Shown: piece by piece, positions 6,663-11,562 of the stretch
Numbering within the stretch: the first letter of the stretch is position 1
Layout: each line of letters begins with the position of its first letter
NCBI GenBank assembly: GCA_035647435.1
Contig: DASRNM010000084.1
Coordinates: 1-11,562, forward strand
Direction: 5' to 3'
Origin: JAAZFZ01 sp035647435
Lineage (GTDB): Bacteria; Bacillota; Clostridia; Oscillospirales; Acutalibacteraceae
DNA length: 11,562 nucleotides
Notes under the pieces: model-generated
What the model was told of the DNA's origin: nothing
Database searches by the model: none
Seen by the model: only the letters and a program-made list of their open reading frames with translations
Made by a program: the position numbers and the translations under genes

Positions 6663-6809
6663 AAATACAATTCCTTTCTTGTTTTTTCACAAGTCTTTAT
6701 GCGGATTATAAATCCTGTAGATAGTATTCACCGTTTTATTATGATTTATTTATATTTATATTTTTTCGATAAAAATTTGCAATAATCTCTATTTTTGATA
6801 TGCTTTTAC
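6663..6809. other. AT-rich divergent intergenic region
   Basis: This region separates the minus-strand small ORF from the plus-strand tRNA operon and must carry promoters for both. It is very AT-rich. It contains a short perfect inverted repeat GGATT-ATA-AATCC (6703-6715), which could be a weak operator. Minus-strand -10-like boxes are also present. I see no T-box, riboswitch fold or coding region in it. Confidence 0.5.
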
Positions 6810-6838
6810 TTTACAAAATCTTCAAATTATGTTATTGT
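6810..6838 (+). promoter_or_regulatory. Probable sigma-A promoter of the aspS-gatCAB operon
   Basis: TTTACA (6810-6815) is separated by 17 bases from TATTGT (6833-6838). The -35 matches five of six consensus bases and the -10 four of six. A partly overlapping TATAGT (6838-6843) is an alternative -10 without a well-placed -35. Transcription would begin near 6845, leaving a leader of about 45 bases, which is too short for a T-box. Confidence 0.45.
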
Positions 6839-6888
6839 ATAGTGTAATTATTTAGTCAAAAGAAGTTGGTTTTAAAGGAGTTGAGCCT

Positions 6889-8220
6889 ATGAAATATACA
6901 GGCGAAAAAAAGGTTGACAGCGTTATATCCATAAAAAACATTGCAACCGAATCAAGCGTTGGGGAACAATTTGATTTTCACGGTGCTGTTCACAAGATTC
7001 GAGATATGGGTGACTTTGCTTTTGTTATAGTCCGCTTGATTGACGGAGTCATTCAGTGCGTTTGGACTAAGGATGAATCTGAATTTGATGTAAAGGACCT
7101 TTGTGAAGAAGCTTGCGTTAATTTCACCGGCATAGTGCATGCCGAGGAGCGTGCACCGCACGGTTATGAAGTTGACTTGAAAAATGCAAAAGTTTTGTCC
7201 TCGCCGGCAGCTCCTTTACCGATTATTATTAATAAAGGTAAATTGAAGTCGAACCTCGACACATTACTCAACTATCGGCCGGCCTCACTAAGGGCAAGCG
7301 AAATGAGGGCGAAGTTTAAAATTCAAGACGGAATTGTAAAGGGTTTTAGAGAATACCTCAGCTCACAAGGATTTACAGAAATCCATACTCCGAAACTCGT
7401 TGCCGCCTCTGCTGAGGGCGGAGCAAATGTGTTTAAAATGGAGTATTTCGGACGCAAGGCTTTTCTTAACCAAAGCCCACAGTTTTACAAACAGACAATG
7501 GTTCCAGTTTATGAGCGTGTTTTTGAAATTGGGCCCGTTTTTAGAGCAGAAAAGCACAGCACTATACGCCACTTGAATGAATACACGAGCCTCGATTTTG
7601 AGATAGGTTATATTGACTCCTTTGAGGATATTATGGAAATTGAAACGGAGTTTTTGAAATATACCTTTACTCTATTGAAAGAAAACTACACAGATGAAAT
7701 TAAACTACTAAAAATAAATATACCCGAAATTGATAGAATCCCTTGTGTTAAATTCAATGATGCAAAGGAAATGGTTTCCAAAGAATACAACCGACGTATT
7801 AAGGATCCTAATGACCTTGAGCCTGAAGAGGAACAACTCATTTGCAAGCTGTTTAAGGACAAGTTCAACAGCGATTTTGTCTTTGTTACCCATTACCCCT
7901 CTAAAAAGCGTCCGTTTTATGCTATGGATGACCCCGAAAATCCAAACTTAACTTTAAGCTTTGACCTGCTTTTCAACGGCATTGAAATAACAACAGGCGG
8001 CCAGCGCATTCACGACTATGACATGCAGGTTGAAAAGATGATTTCAAAAAACTTAAATCCTGAGGATTTTGAGTCTTATCTTATGCTTCACAAATTCGGT
8101 GTGCCACCGCACGGTGGTTTGGGAATTGGGCTTGAAAGATTTTTGATGTGCCTTTGCCGTGACGATAATGTCCGCAAGTCCTCGCTTTTCCCAAGAGATT
8201 TAAACAGGATTGAACCATAA
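6889..8220 (+). CDS. aspS: Archaeal-type aspartate--tRNA ligase, predicted non-discriminating (Asp/Asn)
   Basis: This class II synthetase attaches aspartate to tRNA-Asp and, if non-discriminating as predicted, also to tRNA-Asn. It has 443 residues, the archaeal/eukaryal-type length, and lacks the large GAD insertion of standard bacterial AspRS (about 590 residues). An N-terminal OB-fold anticodon-binding domain (about 25-105) precedes the catalytic core. Motif 1 lies around GFTEIHTPKL (161-170), then NQSPQFYKQ (194-202), motif 2 FRAEKHSTIRHLNE (218-231), GIEITTGGQR (364-373) and motif 3 GIGLERF (412-418). H35 and P90 align with W26 and K85 of the discriminating Thermococcus enzyme; His and Pro there mark non-discriminating enzymes. 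Automatic annotation may call it AsnRS, but FRAExHxTxRHLNE and GGQR fit AspRS better. AAAGGAG (6874-6880) lies 8 bases before ATG 6889. gatC follows in the same operon. Confidence 0.9.
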   Translation: MKYTGEKKVDSVISIKNIATESSVGEQFDFHGAVHKIRDMGDFAFVIVRLIDGVIQCVWTKDESEFDVKDLCEEACVNFTGIVHAEERAPHGYEVDLKNAKVLSSPAAPLPIIINKGKLKSNLDTLLNYRPASLRASEMRAKFKIQDGIVKGFREYLSSQGFTEIHTPKLVAASAEGGANVFKMEYFGRKAFLNQSPQFYKQTMVPVYERVFEIGPVFRAEKHSTIRHLNEYTSLDFEIGYIDSFEDIMEIETEFLKYTFTLLKENYTDEIKLLKINIPEIDRIPCVKFNDAKEMVSKEYNRRIKDPNDLEPEEEQLICKLFKDKFNSDFVFVTHYPSKKRPFYAMDDPENPNLTLSFDLLFNGIEITTGGQRIHDYDMQVEKMISKNLNPEDFESYLMLHKFGVPPHGGLGIGLERFLMCLCRDDNVRKSSLFPRDLNRIEP

Positions 8221-8255
8221 TATTATTCAGTTAGTGTTTGAAAGGGAGCTTTAAA

Positions 8256-8543
8256 ATGACGATTGATTACGAATTGATCACCTATCTAGAGACACTCAGC
8301 AGGATTGAGCTGAGCGTTCCAGAAAAAGAAAAATGTTTAAATAATTTGCAGGATATTGTTTCATATCTTGACACCCTAAACGAGCTTGACACTGAAGGTG
8401 TTGAGCCATTATCTCACTCCTTTGCAGTTACAAACGTTTTTCGTGAGGATATTGTTAAGCCATCGGTCGACAGAGAGTTGCTACTCTCGAACGCACCACG
8501 CCAAAAAGACGGGTGCTTTAATGTCCCGAAAACTGTTGAATAG
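8256..8543 (+). CDS. gatC: Asp-tRNA(Asn)/Glu-tRNA(Gln) amidotransferase subunit C
   Basis: GatC is the small subunit that wraps around GatA and stabilises its contact with GatB. The 95-residue protein has the usual family pattern: a helical N-terminal half with LSRIELSVPEKE (14-25), then LNELDTEGVEP (41-51), the NVFREDIV stretch (60-67), LLLSNAP (75-81) and the C-terminal FNVPKTVE (88-95). ATG 8256 is preferred over an in-frame TTG at 8238 because AAAGGGAG (8241-8248) lies 7 bases before it, while a TTG start would put that site inside the gene. It lies 35 bases after the synthetase stop and 12 bases before gatA. Confidence 0.95.
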   Translation: MTIDYELITYLETLSRIELSVPEKEKCLNNLQDIVSYLDTLNELDTEGVEPLSHSFAVTNVFREDIVKPSVDRELLLSNAPRQKDGCFNVPKTVE

Positions 8544-8555
8544 GAGGAGAGTTAT

Positions 8556-10034
8556 ATGAACATTGCAAGACTTACAGCACTTGAGCTTGCTTCTAAAATT
8601 AGAGAAAAAGAAATTTCTGTTCGTCAGGCTGTCGATGCCACTTACGAACAAATTGAAAAATATGACGACAAGCTGAAATGTTATATCACCCTTTGTAAGG
8701 ACGAGGCATACAAACAAGCCGACGAGGTGCAGAAAAAAATTGACAGTGGCCAAATCGTCTCCCCTCTTGCAGGCGTGCCCGTTTCTGTCAAAGATAACAT
8801 TTGTACAAAAGGCATAAAAACCACCTGTGCATCAAAAATGCTTGAAAATTACAAACCGGTTTATAACGCAACGGTTATAGACAAATTAGAAAATGCGGGT
8901 ATGATTGTCATCGGCAAACTTAACATGGACGAGTTTTCTATGGGCTCAACAACAGAAACATCCGCACACGCAATCACCTCAAACCCTTGGAATACAGACC
9001 ATGTGCCGGGAGGTTCTTCAGGAGGCAGCGCTGCGGCGGTTGCTGCTGACGAGGCATTCATTGCCTTAGGCTCCGACACCGGAGGCTCAATTCGCCAGCC
9101 GGGCTCCTTTTGTGGAGTTACGGCCCTCAAACCTACCTATGGAACTGTTTCACGCCGTGGTCTAGCAGCTTTTGCTTCATCTCTTGACCAAATAGGTCCA
9201 ATAAGCAAAACCTGTGAGGATTGCGCCGCCTTATATGAAATTATCAGCGGTAAAGACAAATACGACAGCACTTCAATGGACTTCCCCGAATTTAAGTTTA
9301 GTGATGCAGTTAATAACGGAGTTAAGGGTAAAAAAATCGGGATCTTAAAGGAATTTTTTTCAGACGGCATTAACAATGATGTGAAGTCTGCCGTTCTTGC
9401 CGCTTCAAAAAAACTTGAAGAGCTTGGCGCAGAAATTGAAGAATTCTCAATGCCGATTGTTAAATACTCAGTTCCGACTTATTGCATTATCGCCTCTGCA
9501 GAGGCCTCCTCAAACCTTGGGCGATATGACGGAATAAAATACGGTTACTCCTCGCCTGACGCTGAGGACCTTATGCAAATATACATCAAAAGTCGCAGCG
9601 AAGGCTTTGGGTTGGAGGTAAAACGGAGAATAATGCTAGGCAATTTTGTGCTAAGCTCAGGTCGTTACGATGCCTACTACAACAAAGCATTGAAAACAAA
9701 AAATCTTATTCAAAAAGCTTTGTTTGATGCTTTTGAAAAGTATGATATAGTGCTCACCCCCGTTTCACCCGAAACGGCGCACAAAAAAGGCGAGAGCATT
9801 TCAAACCCATTAGGAATGTATTTAGACAATATTTACACAGCTATTGTTAACATCGCAGGCGTCCCTGCCATTTCAATCCCTTGCGGATTTGACAGCTCGG
9901 GGCTTCCCATTGGCTTACAGCTTATAGGCAAGCCGTTCGCTGAAACAACGTTGCTCGGAGCCGGCTGTGATTTCCAAAAGGCAACTGATTATCACAAACA
10001 AAAACCTGCTTTTACAGGAGGTGCAATTAAATGA
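8556..10034 (+). CDS. gatA: Asp-tRNA(Asn)/Glu-tRNA(Gln) amidotransferase subunit A
   Basis: GatA is the amidase subunit. It frees ammonia from glutamine and passes it to GatB for conversion of Asp-tRNA-Asn or Glu-tRNA-Gln. The 492 residues have the amidase-signature fold. The Lys/cis-Ser/Ser triad is intact: K79 in GVPVSVKDN, S154 in PGGSSGGSAAA (151-161) and the nucleophile S178 in GSDTGGSIRQP (172-182). These numbers equal those I recall for Staphylococcus aureus GatA. The C-terminal region keeps NIAGVPAISIPCG and GLPIGLQLIG (about 447-470). ATG 8556 follows the strong ribosome binding site AGGAGGAGA (8542-8550). The stop overlaps the gatB start in an ATGA junction, which indicates coupled translation. 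Nothing is missing. Confidence 0.97.
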   Translation: MNIARLTALELASKIREKEISVRQAVDATYEQIEKYDDKLKCYITLCKDEAYKQADEVQKKIDSGQIVSPLAGVPVSVKDNICTKGIKTTCASKMLENYKPVYNATVIDKLENAGMIVIGKLNMDEFSMGSTTETSAHAITSNPWNTDHVPGGSSGGSAAAVAADEAFIALGSDTGGSIRQPGSFCGVTALKPTYGTVSRRGLAAFASSLDQIGPISKTCEDCAALYEIISGKDKYDSTSMDFPEFKFSDAVNNGVKGKKIGILKEFFSDGINNDVKSAVLAASKKLEELGAEIEEFSMPIVKYSVPTYCIIASAEASSNLGRYDGIKYGYSSPDAEDLMQIYIKSRSEGFGLEVKRRIMLGNFVLSSGRYDAYYNKALKTKNLIQKALFDAFEKYDIVLTPVSPETAHKKGESISNPLGMYLDNIYTAIVNIAGVPAISIPCGFDSSGLPIGLQLIGKPFAETTLLGAGCDFQKATDYHKQKPAFTGGAIK

Positions 10035-11461
10035 ATTACGAAACAGTAATCGGTCTTGAGGTTCACACCGAACTTTCGACCAAAACTAAAATATTTTGCA
10101 GCTGCACCACAGAATTCGGCGGTGCACCCAACACTCATGTGTGTGAAGTTTGTGCGGGTATGCCCGGAAGTTTACCGATTCTCAACAAAACGGTTGTTGA
10201 ATATGCCGTGCGAACAGGGCTTGCAACAAACTGCGACATCACACAACACAACAAATTTGATAGAAAAAACTATTTTTACCCTGACCTGCCGAAGGCTTAT
10301 CAAGTTTCTCAGCTTTATATGCCCATTTGCACAAATGGTTATATTGAAATCGGCACTTCCGATGGTGAAACAAAAAAAATCAAAATCAGAGAAATTCATA
10401 TGGAAGAGGATGCAGGCAAGTTGATTCACGACCCTTGGGAGGATTCAACACTTGTCGACTGCAACCGTGGTGGCGTTCCACTACTTGAAATTGTCAGCGA
10501 CCCCGATATACGCAATGCTCAAGAGGCTATTGAGTACCTTGAAAAACTCAAATTAATCCTCCAATATATTGGCGTTTCAGACTGCAAGATGCAGGAGGGC
10601 TCACTCAGGGCCGACATTAATCTTTCTATCCGCCCTGCCGGCAGCACGGAGCTCGGAGTGCGAACTGAAATGAAAAACATGAACTCCTTCAAGGCTATTA
10701 CAAGGGCTATCGAAGGCGAAACAAAACGGCAAATTGAGCTGCTTGAAGAAGGCAAAAAAGTTGTGCAGCAAACTCGTCGTTGGGACGATAATAAAGGCCA
10801 CAGCTACGCAATGCGCTCAAAAGAGGACGCTCACGACTATAAGTATTTCCCCGAGCCAGATATTCCGCCAATTGAAATCAGCAACCAGATGATTGATGAT
10901 ATTAGAGGCTCTCTCCCCGAGCTACCCGAAGATAAGAAGAGTAGGTATATTGAACAGCTCGGTCTGCCCGAATATGACACAGGCATCATCACAAACGATG
11001 TTGAGCTTGTCACTCTGTTTGAAAAAACGATTGAAACATGTAACAATCCGAAAGAGGCAGCAAACTGGATTATTGTCGAGTTGCTCAAGCTTCTCAACGA
11101 CACCCAGACACTGTCCGAAAACATGAACTTTAATTATGAATACCTCGGTAAATTAATCAATATGGTTGAAGAAAACAAGGTCAACCGCAACACAGCAAAA
11201 AAAGTGTTTGAAGCCGTGTTCAGAGAAAATGTCGAGCCTGAGAAATATGTCAAGGACAATAATTTAGGGCTTATGACAGACAACACAGCAATTAGAGCAG
11301 CCATTGAAAAGGTTGTTGAAGAAAATGAAAAGAGCGTTTCTGAATACAAGGGCGGCAAAACAAAGGCGTTCCAGTTCCTTGTCGGCCAAAGCATGAAGGC
11401 ACTTCGTGGCAAAGCACCGGCACAAGAGGTGACAAAAGTTTTGAAAGAGCTTCTGGATTAG
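10031..11461 (+). CDS. gatB: Asp-tRNA(Asn)/Glu-tRNA(Gln) amidotransferase subunit B
   Basis: GatB binds the mischarged tRNA, activates the aspartyl or glutamyl group with ATP and completes the amidation using ammonia from GatA. The 476 residues are full length. The kinase-like domain begins ETVIGLEVHTELSTKTK (4-20) and carries the zinc-type cysteines C23, C25, C38 and C41 (VCEVCAGMPG). Then come KFDRKNYFYPDLPKAYQ, HMEEDAGK, NRGGVPLLEIVSDPD and DYKYFPEPDIPP. The last 150 or so residues form the helical and YqeY-like tRNA-binding tail, ending with FLVGQSMKALRGKA. The start ATG 10031 overlaps the gatA stop by 4 bases and is preceded by AGGAGGTG (10016-10023) at ideal spacing. It is the last gene of the operon in this window. 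Confidence 0.97.
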   Translation: MNYETVIGLEVHTELSTKTKIFCSCTTEFGGAPNTHVCEVCAGMPGSLPILNKTVVEYAVRTGLATNCDITQHNKFDRKNYFYPDLPKAYQVSQLYMPICTNGYIEIGTSDGETKKIKIREIHMEEDAGKLIHDPWEDSTLVDCNRGGVPLLEIVSDPDIRNAQEAIEYLEKLKLILQYIGVSDCKMQEGSLRADINLSIRPAGSTELGVRTEMKNMNSFKAITRAIEGETKRQIELLEEGKKVVQQTRRWDDNKGHSYAMRSKEDAHDYKYFPEPDIPPIEISNQMIDDIRGSLPELPEDKKSRYIEQLGLPEYDTGIITNDVELVTLFEKTIETCNNPKEAANWIIVELLKLLNDTQTLSENMNFNYEYLGKLINMVEENKVNRNTAKKVFEAVFRENVEPEKYVKDNNLGLMTDNTAIRAAIEKVVEENEKSVSEYKGGKTKAFQFLVGQSMKALRGKAPAQEVTKVLKELLD

Positions 11462-11562
11462 CTTTCTGAAATTCAGGTTGTGAAAAATAATCATAAAAAT
11501 TTTAAAATATTTTTTCCACCGTGTTTTCAACATCTATTAAAGAACTTTGATATATATATTGT
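11462..11562. other. Intergenic tail after gatB
   Basis: These 101 bases are AT-rich and carry no reading frame of note. There is a tiny perfect palindrome CTGAA-A-TTCAG (11466-11476) and a run of six Ts near 11511-11516, but no GC-rich stem next to the run. I cannot call a terminator or a promoter here with confidence. Confidence 0.5.

Noticed and set aside
6470..6670. Minus-strand Arg/Thr-rich frame overlapping the Asn/Gln-rich ORF
   Set aside because: It needs a TTG start only two bases from the ribosome binding site and reads through the terminator hairpin. The ATG frame has ideal spacing and stops before the hairpin.
6546..6785. Plus-strand frame encoding a very hydrophobic Leu/Val/Ile-rich protein
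   Set aside because: It begins with TTG without a ribosome binding site. Its hydrophobicity is simply the complement of the AAC, AAT, CAA and AAG codons of the minus-strand ORF. It also runs through the divergent promoter region.
6889..8220. Asparaginyl-tRNA synthetase as the identity of the synthetase
   Set aside because: AsnRS and archaeal-type AspRS are close relatives, but FRAEKHSTIRHLNE, TTGGQR and the linkage to gatCAB fit AspRS. An AsnRS in an operon with the amidotransferase would make little sense.
11462..11562. Terminator after gatB
   Set aside because: A T run is present, but the only nearby inverted repeats are AT-only or 5 bp long, so no stable stem can be supported.

Overview
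The window looks like a chromosomal segment of an endospore-forming, low-to-mid GC Gram-positive bacterium of the class Clostridia. The reasons are the strong purine-rich ribosome binding sites, a teichoic-acid gene set with ribitol-type activation genes, a spoVA-family spore gene, and a transamidation (GatCAB) operon. No species can be named from the sequence alone. I see no transposase, integrase, CRISPR array, tRNA or rRNA.

Region 1 (1-5959, + strand) is a wall teichoic acid cluster. It holds an ABC-2 permease and its ATPase (TarG/TarH-type export), TarI (ribitol-5-phosphate cytidylyltransferase), TarJ (ribulose-5-phosphate reductase), a family 2 glycosyltransferase with a degenerate second GT domain, and a CDP-polyol phosphotransferase of the TarB/TarF/TarL superfamily. 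TarJ and TarI would make CDP-ribitol, the phosphotransferase would use a CDP-polyol on a lipid-linked acceptor, the glycosyltransferase would add or decorate a sugar, and TarGH would export the product. The cluster probably begins upstream of the window.

Region 2 (5984-6662, - strand) is a small sporulation-type island lying opposite to both flanking operons. It contains spoVAE (SpoVAEb type) with a good sigma-G-like promoter. Upstream of it lies a 42-residue Asn/Gln/Lys-rich open reading frame with its own ribosome binding site and terminator. A bidirectional hairpin at 5984-6015 closes both the teichoic acid operon and spoVAE.

Region 3 (about 6810-11461, + strand) is a four-gene operon: archaeal-type aspartyl-tRNA synthetase, gatC, gatA and gatB. 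The synthetase carries His and Pro at the two positions that mark non-discriminating enzymes, so it is predicted to charge tRNA-Asn with Asp. GatCAB would then amidate this to Asn-tRNA-Asn (and possibly Glu-tRNA-Gln to Gln-tRNA-Gln). No T-box leader is visible upstream. The last 101 bases hold no gene.

I found no clearly new multi-gene system. The least explained items are the Asn/Gln-rich micro-ORF, the second GT-A domain in the glycosyltransferase that appears inactive, and the mixed TarB/TarF motifs of the phosphotransferase.
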